Notes: a model not told the origin generated them from the sequence alone. Shown: positions 12,800 through 26,849, counted from the first letter of the stretch. The stretch: 64,000 bases of DNA from Lepeophtheirus salmonis (GCF_016086655.4 NC_052132.2:7442805-7506804), one strand, 5' to 3'. A program made the numbers and translations.

Positions 12800-15700
12800 G
12801 GGTTTATTTATCAATCAAAAAGGGATTTGTGTCTCAATTTAGAAATTTTGAATACGTAGTATTGTTACGAATAACTATATTTTCTAAATTTATTCAAAAT
12901 CTAAAAAATTATTAATTTAAAAAGAAATGGATGAAAATTGCAATTGCATTTTTTTATGTGCAAAAAATGAACTTCCATTAAAATATTGGATTCGTAAACA
13001 CAATAAAGTTCGTTGAAATTTGTCTGAAGATTCGTTTCCATATAAATTTGAGGCATAAAAATTGATGTTTAATTAAAATATCTGTCATTTTCTGAATAAC
13101 TTTTTGAATTTTCATCTTTTTTGTCTCATTAAATGTCAATTTTTAAGATGAAATACCACAAATGATGGAAGAAGCATTTTGTACCTAAAGTTTTAGACTC
13201 TGACAGTCTTACAAAATATTTTCAATTTTCAGAACAATTTTATAAAATATTTTTTTGCAATATTTGCACAAATGAACCAGTTATTGAGGATTATTTTTTC
13301 GAGAATGTTATCTCCATAATGGTTTTGTTTTTGCAAGCACGAAAAAAATATTTTAGATTTTTGTTTCTCTTTACATTTTCAATAAAAACTTTTAATTAAT
13401 TTTGTGCAAAAAAGATTTTTTGCGATTTTTACACGAATTTTGATTTGGCAATTTTTTAATTAAAATAACAAGCGGACTGCTCATCTAAATTTTTTTAGTG
13501 TATACAAGAGAATGAGAATTATCAAGATCCTTATTGACAATAACGAAACATTTATTTTAATCAATTTATATTATAAGTTTAATAAAAAAATTATGTATGT
13601 CTAATTATTTTCTGAATATTTATTTATTTATTTGGACCATTGTCAATGTGATGTCCCACTCCCTCCTTGGCCGAGTAACGCCGGATAAACATTGGCTAGT
13701 CTTTTATACTATTGGCAAAAAGCCTATGTCTTATTCATACTCTTTTTTCTTCTGTAGGCCTTATAACCCCTTTTTTTTAAATTGTACAAAGATAAATAAC
13801 TATATGCAGGGAGATAAGTTCTTAGAATTCTAAAAAATGATACCAGAGCCTAAATGAATTTTTACCAAATTCATTTTCTGTGATTGGCAGACAAACACAC
13901 CCACATGCCCGTAAACCACCACAAAAACATTCACATTTAAAAATATATATTAATATTAACTTATATTTTTGATTTCTTATATTTTTAGCTTTTTAATCGT
14001 TATTTACGTCTCAAAATTAACGGAATAGTTAAACAAACCATATTAAATTTATATGATGTAATTATTATAATCGTTTAACTATATTATAATGTAATAAATT
14101 ATGCTTTATTTTTGGGGTTTAATTTTCATCGAGTTAATTAACTGCGTTATAAAAAAGATGGTCACTAACAAAAGGATTAAATAAAGATTTTTTATTTTTT
14201 TTGCTATAAATTTATTGCTTTTTTATATTTAAAGTAACAAACGTGTTAGTTTATTAATATACTTATGAAAAAAGAATGATTTTTTCAAAAGAACACTTCT
14301 TTAGTTAAATTATTAATTATTTTAAAACAATATTTTTTCCCTAATTTGCAACACTGGAAGGTCAAAAATATGATATTAGCATTATATTCATCTTAGATAT
14401 TTGCAAATGCATCTATGAAGTTTTTGAGGCAAAAAATTGTCAAATTGCTCAAATTGAGGATTCTAAAACTCATTTCGTACGTACGGCCTGAATTGTTGTT
14501 CGTCAATCATTCCTGATTTTTAACATGACAATTCATTTTATTATATGAAGCATTCTATATCCAAAAGTCTTTGAAATGAGCGGAACGGCATAAGGTTAAT
14601 AAATTCATTTCAATTAAAAATGAATAATTACACCCGATTAAGTTAAAAATATTACTTTATAAATATTAAGTCAGGTTAAATACTTTTTACATGTAAATTT
14701 TCTTTTAAAAGGTCATATTAATTTTTATGTAAGATATATTACGATAAAGTATTGCATCTTTTGATGATTCATTTTAAATGTAGTTAGGATCAAAGTTAAT
14801 TTTGACTCATAATAAAATTACAATTTGAGTAATAAATAATTAAGCAAATATTTGAAAAATATGCAAAAAAAATTATGTTTTTTTTTTCAAACATAGTCCG
14901 TATATATTATTTTTTACCGAAATAAATAATAATGTATGTACTAGTAATGTCACGGATATTGGGGCCTAACCAGTTTCCAAAAAAAATCAATCATCTTTAT
15001 GGATTAAGGATATATTTTGAAAAAATTAAGGTCAAAAACAAAAATCATGGTTTACTTTAATTTTTCATAGGAAGAATAAGCTAATTTATTCATCCTTAGG
15101 GCTTAAAACTCAGAGTTGTATTGAGTTATAGATCAAAGCTTTCATTTATAACCTGGTTTACGTTCAATATAATTACATATTTAATTTAAGTCAAATTGAT
15201 TAACTCGTGAAAATTTATCATTCATTGGATTTAAATTTATATAGGAGTGAATGTTAAAAGAATAAAAAGTGCAAATATGCAATAGTTTAATTGATTTTGA
15301 TATTTCCTAATAGATTTCATTTATTGATACATTTTTTATTGTTTATAGCTAAATATGTAAATTCATGCTTTAAAAATTAAGTTGCATATCAAATGGCTGC
15401 ATAAAGTCTTAAAATGTAAAAATAGCATATACAAGTAAAAAAGTGTGTAGTTTTATTAAGAGAGGAATAAAAAATTAGTTACTAAAGAATATGATTAGTT
15501 TTTCCTTACTAAACTGTTTTTTGTTTGTTTTTCAAGAATTTGTACGAACAAATTTCCCCCCCCCCCTTTATTATTTGCGTTTAATGAAAGCAGCCTTAAC
15601 ATGTATCAAAACACTTTACATGTTACTAAGATAATTGGTTTTTTTCTGCTTTGTATTTTTATCATGTGGGAAATTAATTTCCTAAAAGCATTTAGAGTGT

Positions 15701-16130
15701 ATTGTACATTTTATTTTCGAACATAACATAACACATAAAAAGCACATTAATATGTTTTGAGAGTTTACATATATAAAGTATATAAGAGTTGTCTTAGGAA
15801 GCGGGAGCAAATTTTTGTTGTTTCAAGCCGAACATGATTTTATATTTTCTAAAGCTATTATCATTATTGCTTAATTCTTAATCTTGCATACAAAATATAA
15901 AAGTGATAACTAGTAATGATAATGGAGAGCATTTTAGATAATATAAAAAAAATCAACATGGCTACCGTGACGATTTGAAGAATGATTTGAAGGTGAGCAG
16001 CTTAGATGTCATGACGTTTCATTAGATCAGGTACAATCAGCTGTTACGGGAGGGAGAAGAGAAGGAAATATACAAGATCATAAAAAAGAATTAATCTGAC
16101 TTTGATCCTTAATTCTACTTAATTATAACT
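12800..16130. other. AT-rich stretch, no gene recognised
   Basis: Scanned on both strands. There are only short ORFs of AT-rich codons, homopolymer runs (including C11-12 near 15556) and no convincing splice-bounded coding block. A hAT-like sequence (TAGTAATGTCACGG near 14941) has no partner end. Confidence 0.5.
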
Positions 16131-16139
16131 TCACAACCA

Positions 16140-16838
16140 ATCCTCCGTCTTTTATAAGCACCCACGAATGTTCAATCAGGTTTTAAATATAATTGAATGC
16201 TGTCCAAAAGGAAGTTCCCCCATCAGAAATTAAATAATCATGCCAATAGTTTGAATCTAAAAAATGTACACCATTTTTATTACATTTGTTTGTGTTCATA
16301 TCATTAATTCCTTCCTGTAATCAGATTATAATTTAGGATCGACCTCTTCAAACGTTCGAATTGTTATAGGGCACAATTGAGAGTTTGGCCATAGTGTAGC
16401 ATCTTAAACACACATACATCACCTTCTTGGGAGTCAATCATGGCTCGGCCACAGTCTGGGTTACTTCGTTGGCTTTCGACCACGATTTATGTTGCTTAAA
16501 ATTGACATCAGTGATCCATTTTTGATTGCCAGTCACAATCCACTTTAGAAATGTATCGATTTTGTTTCGATTCAGTAGCGATTCGCAGATTGAAATTTGG
16601 TCCATGAGATTTTTAAAATATGCTGAACTTATTTCTTTGATATCCTACTCTACGTACACTAATTCACGACTTAACCCACCAAGCGCAATACTATCTAAAA
16701 AATGTTTGTAGTATACACTCACACCTTTACAACACTTTATCGTATGATCTTATGTGACCAATTATGAACAAAATATACTTAGTTTTAAAAAAAAGTGCAG
16801 GAAGTACGAAGTAAGAAATTAAATTTTCCCCAACCAAG
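16140..16838 (-). pseudogene. mauritiana-like mariner remnant, copy A
   Basis: The minus strand encodes DQISICESLLNRNKIDTFLK, then WIVTGNQKWITDVNF (the family reads R-I-V-T-G-D-E-K-W, so here the first catalytic Asp is Asn), then SWSKANEVTQTVAEP, a stop, and LTPKKVMYV. That order is diagnostic of the mos1/irritans-type mariner catalytic domain. The right end (TTGGTTGGGGAAAATTTAAT in the minus orientation, ending at 16838 before TA) and the following 130 bp match copy B at 29316-29859. No left inverted repeat was found, so the 3' end is lost. Substituted catalytic residue and stops: inactive. Confidence 0.75.
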
Positions 16839-17647
16839 TATATTTCTACAAAGGTCCCTACATGTACAATAGCTAAAGAGTTATTAAATATCTTTAGCTT
16901 TAAGGGATAGATTCAATTATGAACTAATAACAAAAGTGTTTATAAATTGTAGAAGACAAATTAAAGCTTCTTATTTTAACTTTGTTTTGTTTTTTGGAAA
17001 ATAATTAAATTCTTTTTTCAAAAAAGGACAAAACTATTTATACTTATAAATTATTTCTTATACTTTTTCTCAAACAAACACAAATTATCTATTATTAAGC
17101 ACTATTAGGCAATAAAATAAAATTTATGACTTTATACTTTTTATAAAATAATGAATCTCACATCATTTTGGAGAAGAATGAGAAATAAATAGCAGAATAA
17201 ATGTTTTGATAATTATATATGCTTTTGTTTTCTCATTGATAGCTAGGTTCATCTACATGATCAGCAAAAAAAATATTATTAATCATCGGGACGTATTAAA
17301 TAAAACAAGCAAATTTAGAAAAAGCTTTTTCTATTTTTTTATAAAAATAGATGATATATATGTACATATTATATTTTTCATAATATATTTGTAAAACCTA
17401 TTAACTTTATGTCATATTACGCGTAACCAAAGTAAGAAAGAGTATGGATATTACATTTCTGATTTAGCGTTTAGCATAATTTAATAATTGTGGTGCGTTA
17501 ACATAAACCCAATCTTGATAAATTTCATGAAAAGGAGAAATGTCGAAATATTTTTTTTCTTCATGTATTTTATAAATACAGCCTAATATTTCATAGACAT
17601 ATTTGAGTCAACCATAAGTTGTGTGCTTAAATTTGAAGGATTAATAA

Positions 17648-17810
17648 ATACGAGGGTCATTTGAAAATTCCATGCAAAGTCCGAGAGATGGCACTATTGA
17701 CGCGTATCGAGTTTATGTTTAGTAAGTGGCATCTCTTGGAAGAACACACACTATCTTTCAACCAGATTGGTCTATTTCTTTCTGCTTTCCTTAAATTAAT
17801 TAAACACTTA
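17648..17810 (+). mobile_element. Solo 5' end of a mariner-type element
   Basis: ACGAGGGTCATTTGAAAATT followed by AGTCCGAGAGATGGCACTAT and then TCGAGTTTATGTTTAGT has the look of a mariner terminal inverted repeat plus 5' untranslated region. It is close to the A-C-G-A-G-G-G-T-x-x-T-x-T-G-A-A-A-A start seen at 35882. No transposase sequence or right end follows. Assignment rests on resemblance to known mariner ends. Confidence 0.45.
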
Positions 17811-18029
17811 TTCTTCAAATTGGTGAGATAAGTTCAGATCAGACAAAATTTTATCAATAGTGCAAAACATTTGTTTGATTTAGAAAACTTATAATTGTCA
17901 CCATATAGTATTTCATATAAAATCTGTGTACATTTCATTTGACTTTATTGTAATAAACAATTTTATCCATTTTAAGTGTAAGTTCCAACTTCTTAAGAGT
18001 TAATAAAAATAATTTATTTATAGAAATTG

Positions 18030-18410
18030 ACGATTTGCAATTTTTATGATCAAATTGTACCAGTTTCAATTTTTTCATCTTCAAATGCATTATGTAATCA
18101 CAACAATGGCAGTCTTACCACCACTTATTAATTGAAAATTCCATTTCATTTTGAGCTTTTCAAGTTACATGGTTATTATATATACTATGATTAACATAAT
18201 TGTGGGCAAATGAATTTTATAATGTGCCACAGAATAGCTTAGTAATTTTAATTATAGTAGTCAAAAATTAATGTACATCCATCTTTCATGAAATAATCAC
18301 TTTTTGAATTATTCTCATCTAAGATACTATAAGTCTATCCTATAAGTTAACTCATTTTTTGGTTGCAACTTTTATAATTTAGTTGTACAAGTTACAACTT
18401 GTACAAAACA
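18030..18410. repeat. Dispersed repeat (group 7.7/18.1/53.7 kb) with a small palindrome
   Basis: The section 18110-18250 matches 53680-53810 in order: TTATTAATTGA...CATTTCATTTTG...GTGGGCAAATGAA...AATGTGCCACAGAATA. At 18383-18406 there is a perfect 11-bp stem around two bases (TTGTACAAGTT/AACTTGTACAA). I could not decide whether the palindrome is part of the repeat. Confidence 0.45.
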
Positions 18411-18984
18411 TATGTACGACGAGGAATCAACAAAAAATAATATTTCTATTCTTTTGAATAGAGAAAGAATAAAAATTATCTTTTATAAAGTCATCAAGCT
18501 CTGAGTTAAACCCTCTTCAACCAGGTTAAAAAAAATCCGACCAACACATTATTAAGTGTATGTGAATTGCTCATAACGCCATTATTGGGCTACAATGCAA
18601 ATATTTATGAATGTGTCATACTTTCTCTTTCTGTCTCTTGAAATTGGAGTTTGACGAGCAGACAAACTAATAGAAGGTTTTTTTATTAATATTTTTATAC
18701 AAAAAATATCGAAATATCGATATTTTTTTAGTAAGGATGAAGATTTTTTAAAAAGAAAATAACCAATTATAAGCTAATAAACATAAAATTAAGCCATTTG
18801 TTTTTATGCAAAGATTTCTAATACTTTTTAGCTAAATGGTAAAGACATTTGTTTTCCTATTTGGAGTTATATATACAAAGTTACTCATCATTAAAAACTT
18901 ATATATATATGAAATGAAACCATTTATCCCATCAAGAACTTTCTACAGCTTTTTTCAAACAAAAAAAAAAGTTTCAAAAGAACT

Positions 18985-19460
18985 ATATGTTACATTAAGG
19001 TGGAGCTTATATTTTAAATTTGAGAAATGTTGAGCATGAGGGTCGCAAATTTTTCCTTAAAGGCTAATTACATCGTATATAAATTTTGAACAGTTTTGAA
19101 AAAATATTTAGTGGTAGCTCAACGACTCCAATAATTTGAGATTTAACAATTTTTTTCAAAAATGAGTGTTTTGATCTAAATATAATCTAATAACTTCGTG
19201 TTACAACAAATCTTATAAAAAAGGAAATTTACCTTAATAAATTTGCAATTAAAAATATTTTTTAATAGTTTTTCTATTAAAGTTTGGTTCTAATTTGTTA
19301 AAATAAGCAAAGATTTAACTGGAGCTACCTCTAAATATTTTTAAAAACCGTTCAAAATTTATAAACAATGTCTTTAGTCTAAAAAAAAAACAACTTGGGA
19401 CCCTCCGAGCTCAACATTTCTCAAATTTAAAATATAAGCTCCACCCTAATGTTGCACTTA
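18985..19460. mobile_element. Foldback miniature element with long inverted repeats
   Basis: The sequence 18997-19035 (AAGGTGGAGCTTATATTTTA and on to ...TGTTGAGC) is matched in inverted orientation by 19409-19447 with one mismatch in 39 bases. The inverted similarity goes on inward for about 90 more bases with gaps (ATAAATTTTGAACAGTTTTG and GTAGCTC blocks) and outward over a TGTTACATTA-like stretch. No coding potential lies in the about 370 bp between. This is the structure of a foldback or MITE-type element. A shorter relative is at 34262-34460. Confidence 0.7.
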
Positions 19461-19479
19461 TAAAGACATACAAACATAT

Positions 19480-22400
19480 TTGTAACGAAAATGACTCTGT
19501 TTGTTTTTTTAAGCCATTAAAAAAGACGTTGATTTATATTTGCCGAGGAGGCAATTAACAAAGAAATAATTTCATCATTTGCTTAAATTTATGTATTGAC
19601 ATATTTTTTGAATATTTTTATTATTATTAATTTATACTGAAATAGAAAAACTACGTACAGCTAATAATACAGGTGACAGTACATCATGGTTAATTTAAAA
19701 TCGATTATTTTGGATAAATAAAGGAAGTATGGGTACATTTAAAATTTTCCCTGCACAATATACTTTCTATTTTTACTTAAAATCGAAGTCAGCTACAGCG
19801 GATAGTTGATGTTCAATTATCGTAACCTTTCCATAATAAGAAAATAGCTAGACAAATCGAAAAATATATTATAATTGGGGAAGGAGGAGAGATATTTCAA
19901 CTTTATCGATTTATTTGGGGAATTAGCACTTTTAGGGATCATAAAAGTAAATAGAAGATCTCATTATGTTGAGGAAATTGTAGTATTTCTCTAATGAAGC
20001 ATTCCGGGAGGGGATGGGGGAGGGATTTGGAGTCGATCCGTGGACATAGGGATGAGAACGGATGAGATTAAACATCAATTAGAAAAGTACTACGACTTTT
20101 TCTACTTTATACCATGAACCATTTCAGTATATAAGGACAGGATGAATATCATAAATTTTTTAAAAAATTCCCTTTAAAAAAGATAGATTTTGATTGATTG
20201 TTGGTCAGTTTAGTTTTTAAAATTTACTAAAATATTGACATATACCCAGTTAATAACTGGGATACAATTGTAAAAATGCTAAAAAAATCAATACTGTTTG
20301 AATTTATTTATCTAACATCTATGAAGATGCTGAAAGGAAGAAAAACTCATTGCAATCAAAAACTAGCAGCTAAAAGAATATATAAGTACATTATACGTAT
20401 ATGCAAATATATGTCTGTATATAAAATGTTAAGATGAAGCTTTGGAATTTGAGATTTTCTATTAATAAACTCCATTATTATTTTTATAAGTAATAACAAA
20501 TGTAGCCTATAAATATATTGTTATACATATTGCATGCCATAAATATTTATATAACATCAAAACGTATAATAATTTCTTATAACATTCTATGCATTAACAT
20601 ACTTTTTCCTTGTGTGTTTTTTTTTTTTTTACAATACACCTATTTTCAATTAACAAATATAAGAAAAATACATGCTTTTTTTATCATGCTTTAAAACTAA
20701 GACAAAAAATGGTGCAAAACAGAGAGCCATAAGTATACATTTTAAATTATCCGACATACTATTTTGAAAGAAAATTTCAGCTTTTAAATTGTTAAATGTT
20801 TAAAAGAAAGATTTCATAAAATTATTTATTAATTGTAATTAAATTAATAATATTGAAATCTTATTTTTTGTTTTGTCTTTACTTGAATAAAGTATACACT
20901 GCAAATATAATTGACATATTAATCTTGAGTGTGTTTCATATATACTTAAATAAATATTATATTTTTCTATTAAACTTTATCTACTTATATATATAATATC
21001 ATAATCTAGTTGGGTATAAAAAAGGGGAAATATTTGTTGTATTTGCGCAAATCTGGTACTCGTTAAATTTTTTTGAAATATTTCAAACAAAAAGCCTTAA
21101 GTGAACAGCTGACTTGATTGCGGTAAATAACTTTCTGTTGTTGAACATCCGTTGCATGTACTATATAAAAAATAGCTACAATACTATAATTTTGCGGTTA
21201 TCGTTGTACGATTTAGCCTTCACATTGAAAAAAAATTCAAAAACCTGATTTAAAACAACATAAACTCAAATTAGAATGGTTAAATTTACCTAGATAAATA
21301 AAGAACTCGATATATATTATGTTGATTGAATGTTGTATGAGTATATTGCAAAATTTTGGCGATAAAATGAAGATTCAATGGTATAAGAAGTATTTTCATC
21401 AATTTCCGGTTGTTAAATATTCATTAACAGAGGATTAATTGAGTTGTGATCAGTAATTAAACAATCCCTATTTTAAAATGATAAATGAAAAGAAGTCGTA
21501 GTAAGACCTAAAAAAAGGATATGATTATTTAAATTATATTGATAGCTAAGATTTTAAACTATATTTGACATTTGATAATTATTCATCAAATGTGAACTTT
21601 AAATATTTTCTCAGCCTCTGAATATCATCATTTTTCCTCATTAAAAAAACATATTTCAGTTTTTATAGCTTTTTTATTTTGAAGCAAATTATTTGTTAAT
21701 CCAATCATATATACATATTGTTTGTTATAATGTTATGTTCCAATCTATCAACTACTGTATTATACTTTTATTCAAGGTAATATCCTTTATTGTAGTATTT
21801 AATTATATGCATTCAGCTGAATTATATATAAGTGATGGAAAACAAAGGAAATAAAATATATTTAAAATTAATTGTGGTATTACCAATGACCAAATCTGTA
21901 CTTTTCTTGATTATAAGTGGATAGTAAAGACAAAAAGTATATTAATAATTTGGTAAATGATTTAGATCCAGAAGTTATTTTCGAAATTCTAACAAAACAA
22001 AAAAAAAAAAACTGATTGATAGAACCATTGAGGAAACATTTACGCTATTTCAAAATTAAACCCAAAAAAATGTCACACTACAAAACATTAAAGTAGATAT
22101 AGGTTCATTTTTCTTTTTTTCTGAAATTTATCAAGGGAACTATATTCTATCACTTCAACATGGAGAAGAGCAGTTTAAAAAAAGTTTTATTGGACATGGT
22201 TAATATTGGCAAGCGACAGTATGGGATTATTCTTGGAGCGTAACCTTGTATCGTATAAGTATTTAACCCTCCCTCCATAAGTAAAAAATTCTTGTTATAA
22301 CACAGTAAAACAACTTTTTTAAATGTAAATCCGAAAATAAAATGTATTTAATTACATGGTGAACAGTTAAACAATAAAAATCATTACTTTATTTAAATTG

Positions 22401-22980
22401 TTTATTCTATTAATCTATTAAATATTATATAATCCTAACTATTTCATGCATTTTGTTTTTGAGAATATTAATTAAAAGTCTAAATATATTTGAATGAATA
22501 TAACATCCATAAAAAATACATCCTAATTTAAAAAATTATTTTTAATATGCGTTTGGGGTTTCAACAAGATATAATTTTTCATTCTAATAGCATAGATTAC
22601 TGAGAATTGGGATTAACTATTAACTATTTACTTCAGATAAAATAAAATTTTCATTGAAACTGATTATTCTTCCTAAAAGTGCAATATGCCTTCAATTTGA
22701 GTGGTTCCTTTTAGCTACAACAGTAAAATCTCTATTCGAAAGTTCAAAGATAATAAGAATTTCTTTGAATGAATTTCCTTTATCAAATATTGAAATTCTT
22801 AATAAATGGAAATCAAATGGAGGGGATATTGTTTGGCCAAAAACTGGGACGTCAGTCTATCAATAAAATATACATAACTGGATATACCACTGTACTTTGG
22901 AAAAAAAGAGAAGAAGAGTAAGGAGTAGACTTCTACGATCCTCCTATTATCATAGTTAATGAAGTGAATGCAAGTCAAAT
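19480..22980. other. AT-rich stretch, no gene recognised
   Basis: Nothing beyond homopolymers and short ORFs was recognised. The ORF at 22654-22866 (+) has ordinary residues but no motif and no good splice context, so it is not called. Confidence 0.45.
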
Positions 22981-22983
22981 GCC

Positions 22984-23059
22984 CATACAAATTGAAAAAT
23001 GGAAGAAGGGATGTCATATGGCATACAAATTGAAAAATGGAAGAAGGGATGTCATATGG
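22984..23059. repeat. Perfect 38-bp tandem duplication
   Basis: The unit CATACAAATTGAAAAATGGA + AGAAGGGATGTCATATGG occurs twice head to tail (22984-23021 and 23022-23059) without a mismatch, followed by CATA of a third start. Perfect identity suggests a recent event or an assembly artefact. Confidence 0.85.
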
Positions 23060-24915
23060 CATAAAACTACCCTCCTCTTCACAACTGTTGTACCCGTATC
23101 CTACAAATATAACTTTGACTAGCATCCAATTAGGAATGTACATATATTTATAAGTCTCTTCTGGATCATTTTAATAAGTAATTTCCAGAAGATAGTTCCT
23201 CACAAAAACATAACTGGATACCTCCCCCTTTCCCTTAGACTGCCACAGATATATCGTTTGACATGGAAGATGTACTTATAGAAATTCCATATTACCTAAT
23301 ACTAAATACAGATATTGATTTTAAGCACGTGACAAATTTTAGATTGCTATTATAAATGGGTACTCCTTGCTGCCTAAAAGCAGGTTTAGATTTACTTATA
23401 CTCTTTGTCTCAACTTAGTTACGTGAGAAAAACTTTTCTTTATTAACTTATATCAAAAATAAATAGAGATTGCAGCTAAACATGGAGGAGGTCCTCCATT
23501 GACCTTGTCCAAAATTAAAGCTAGGATATACCTGATTTGCTCAATGCACAGTACTCATCCGTCACATTAAGACTGTGAATCGTGAATAAATCTATTTGTA
23601 CATCCATTGACTATAATGTTATTTGTTAGAAAGTCTTAATTTTGACTTTATTTACCCCTAAAGAAAATTGATGGTATAAAAATCCTACCAAGTAGTACAT
23701 ATATCGCTGATTTTATATTTAGAATATATTCATTATTTCATTTGTTTATTTCTTATATTTTTTTTTAATATGAATAATTAAAATTTTTATTTTTGATCAG
23801 TGTAGACAAACAACTAATATTATTTGCCTCTGGGTTGATCCTTTATTCACTGTAAGTCATTTATGTGAATAAAATATACGCAAAATTTTGTATTAATCTC
23901 TTTATGAGAGGTGTAGGGATTGCACATTGTCTAGGCACGCATTTTAAGGATCAAACTTTAAAAAAAGTTGTAACAACTGCGCTAAAGAAAGGTTAAAAGT
24001 GCTTACAAATATAAATTGGAGCAATCCTAACATCATACCTCTTAAAATGTGTATGCATGCTAAAAAGTTCCTTATTAGATACAAAAAGATTCATGTACAT
24101 TGTTAATAACTCAAAACAAAGCCGTTCATATGTATCACATATCCCCTGACCAAATAATTTATTACTAATAAAAAATAAGTAAATTAGATTAAAAATCATA
24201 TAGACAAGAAGTTAATGAGATTTAGAGGTTTGTTCTCACTTTTATTGCACTTCCATGTTCAGCAACAAGAATAATATTATAATTTATAAACATTTCAATA
24301 GAATTCATTGGATGTGGGAGTTTCTGTAACAGGTTTACTTGAAATAATAAACGTTCGACTGGATACTCCTAACTTCTTAAATCCTTTATCATATCTATTT
24401 GACTAATATATGGTTTGAAAGGAGAAAAATAAGGAACAAGGTCTTAATAACAATTTAACTTACTCATCTAATGCATATAAATTAGCACAGATAAAAGTAT
24501 ATTTGAATATAAACTAAATAAACCTTGAAAATAAAAGTTCCTCAATTACTCTAACTATCTGTATTTTTTTAAATGACAATTGTCATCCATACTGTTTGTA
24601 CTAAAGTCTTATAAAACATCACAATATTTGTTAATTAAAGATGTCTGTATTAAAGTTTAATTATCTTTGTAACACAATAATCCAAATGGACAAAATCTTC
24701 CAATAATATAACCTACAGAGGACAAAATTACCGAAACAAAAAAAATAGCCAATTCGACTAAGCCACTAAATGATGAAAGCTATACATTTCCTAGGTTATA
24801 TTGTATATGAAATATTCAAATTGTTTATTTTATAAACTTTACTGGGGAAGTTTGATTAATCCATAAACCATACCCTCTACTTAAAATCATTGGGAATCAA
24901 ATACTATAATATACT
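23060..24915. other. AT-rich stretch, no gene recognised
   Basis: A slightly less AT-rich patch at 23460-23560 contains the palindrome GGAGGTCCTCC but no convincing coding frame. Otherwise nothing was recognised. Confidence 0.4.
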
Positions 24916-24921
24916 TTAAGC

Positions 24922-25015
24922 CAGTGGTTCTCAAATGGGGGTACACGTACTCCTTCGGGTACTTGGAGACACTCCAAGGGGTACTTGCTATTTTAAAAGA
25001 ATATTTTAGAAGTGG
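24922..25015. mobile_element. Solo hAT-type terminal sequence
   Basis: CAGTGGTTCTCAAATGGGGG followed by TACACGTAC...GGGTACTTGGAG matches the common end of hAT superfamily elements (CAGTGGTTCTCAA). I found no inverted partner (TTGAGAACCACTG) and no 8-bp duplication of the flank CTTTAAGC within the next 1.5 kb, so this is one end only. Confidence 0.5.
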
Positions 25016-25019
25016 ATCA

Positions 25020-25380
25020 TAACTCAGGGGTATCTGCAGGGGGTGGGCTGGAGGAGCTATAGCCCTTCAAATTCAGGATTTTTTTAACTAGAAAATGTAA
25101 TAGTGTTAATGTTTTCGCGTCCGCAGAATTCTATTTTTATTTTATTTGTGTGGGGAACTTGGTTTTTGGAGGTTTTTTTTTTTTTTTAATTAATATTTAA
25201 TTTTTTTTTTCAAAAAATAAATTTTTTGTTAAGAGCTGTGGATTTTAATTTTTTATTCCAAAAAAACTTAATTTTTTGAGAATAAATATGGATGTTTTAT
25301 TTTTTATAACTATGAATTTTCCAAATTTTTCAAAAATAAATAAAAAATTGAGTTCTGTTAAAAAAAATCCAAAAACTTGT
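25020..25380. repeat. GC-headed, T-rich dispersed repeat, copy 1
   Basis: It begins CAGGGGTATCTGCAGGGGGT + GGGCTGGAGGAGCTATAGCCC, then changes to T-rich units built around AGCTGTGGATTTT and AATTTTTT...CAAAAAA. The same head and tail order appears twice in tandem at 55370-55900; a tail-only copy is at 32150-32340. It does not encode protein. Confidence 0.55.
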
Positions 25381-26319
25381 TAGAACTTGTTATCTGTCGT
25401 CTGAAGTACTTTATTAAATATATTATAAAAAATTTAAATTATTTACTGGGTCACCGCATTACTCAAGAATCTGACTCGAATCGAAAGTGATGTTCAATTG
25501 AAAATCATGGCTTCCAGAAAAAGGCAAATATCTCGTGAGGGATAAGGTTTAGACATTAAATTTCAATTAGAAATGTTATTTTTTTATGCTTGATGCTACT
25601 CGAAATCAATTTTTTTATGTTTCCGTTAATGTTTTACAGTTTTATTCCACTTTAAAATTAAGTCTTTGAAAATTAACCTGTCTCATGTAGCGTAAACATA
25701 TTGATTTATAAGGATATATTGTTTTATAGAAAATATCTTTCTGTTAATGAATCACTAGATATATTTAGTTTCAAAGATATTCCTTTTTTTAAGGCAAGAT
25801 AATAGAATAAAGTTGAACAAAGTATATGAGCCTGACATTTCCGGATAAAATTTTTAAATATAAGAAGGATATAGGAAGAGTTGATCTCTTGGATGCAATA
25901 ACAGCTGTCTATGGAGGTAGAATAACATGAAGAACTTAGTGGCAATCAATATTGCACAGTACTACTTTTGCAGTTCAAGCATGGAGATGGTTGGCCAGCA
26001 TAAATTAACCGTTAATGAATTTTCTAATTTTGTAAAAATTGGTTGTTGTTTTTTTTACTTTTTTTGAAATTTTTTTCGCGGGTAACCTGTTTTCTCCATT
26101 CAGCGGTCTACAACTTATATAAATCGATTAACAAAGTGGCAGAGAGTGGCACTATTTTGAGGTAAATTAACATAACTACCTGAATAATTATAGTATATAA
26201 TATAAAATATAAGTACGATCCTCAAATAGAGGGTGCTCTGAGACAAATAAGTTTCACTTCCAAGCTACACACTGTCATACAATCAAACATATTATATAGT
26301 TTTCAGTTAGCTTAGGCCC

Positions 26320-26690
26320 TATTTGTTAATTACATCCAACTGAATTTGGACCTTTTTTTCTGTTTCTCTTTTGAGGAAAGGTTGTGTGATACAACAAATG
26401 TAACGAATACATTAGACATAATCTATACATTTTGTTGTCAGTTGTCGATTTCCTCGTGTGACTTGATACGTCATGGCTGTTTTAAAATTGTTTTTTTTTG
26501 ATAAATAAACAAAGTAATAACTTCTTCTATACTTATTCTCTGTTTCCGAAAAGACAAAAATACAATTTATTGTTGATGCATTGATGATTATTGATGATGG
26601 CGTACTTCGGGTTCATGTTGTCGTTGTTAGAGGCTCAAGAACACGTTTTAAAAAAAAGTTTTTTTAACAGCAAACAAAAATAGAGTCTGC
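26320..26690. repeat. Dispersed repeat (group 7.0/26.3/26.9/43.5 kb)
   Basis: TTTTGAGGAAAGGTTGTGTG + ATACAACAAATGTAACGAA matches 6960-7000 and 26910-26950. The downstream portion near 26590-26640 (TTCATGTTGTCGTTGTTAGA then GGCTCAAGAACA) parallels 7120-7160. Confidence 0.4.
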
Positions 26691-26849
26691 GTGAATCTTA
26701 CGCAATAAACATAATTAAAAAATATTAGCTAGAAATATTAAGTTGAATTTGTTGTCCTAAGACTTATGGGTCACCCATAATATGTAATTCATTTTTCAAG
26801 TTCTGGAGAAATAATATGAAAATGATAGTCTGGGATTACTTAATGCTAT

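Noticed and set aside
22654..22866. 70-codon ORF with ordinary residue mix as an exon of the peptidase gene
   Set aside because: No similarity to the M13 catalytic or C-terminal region, and no H-E-x-x-H nearby.
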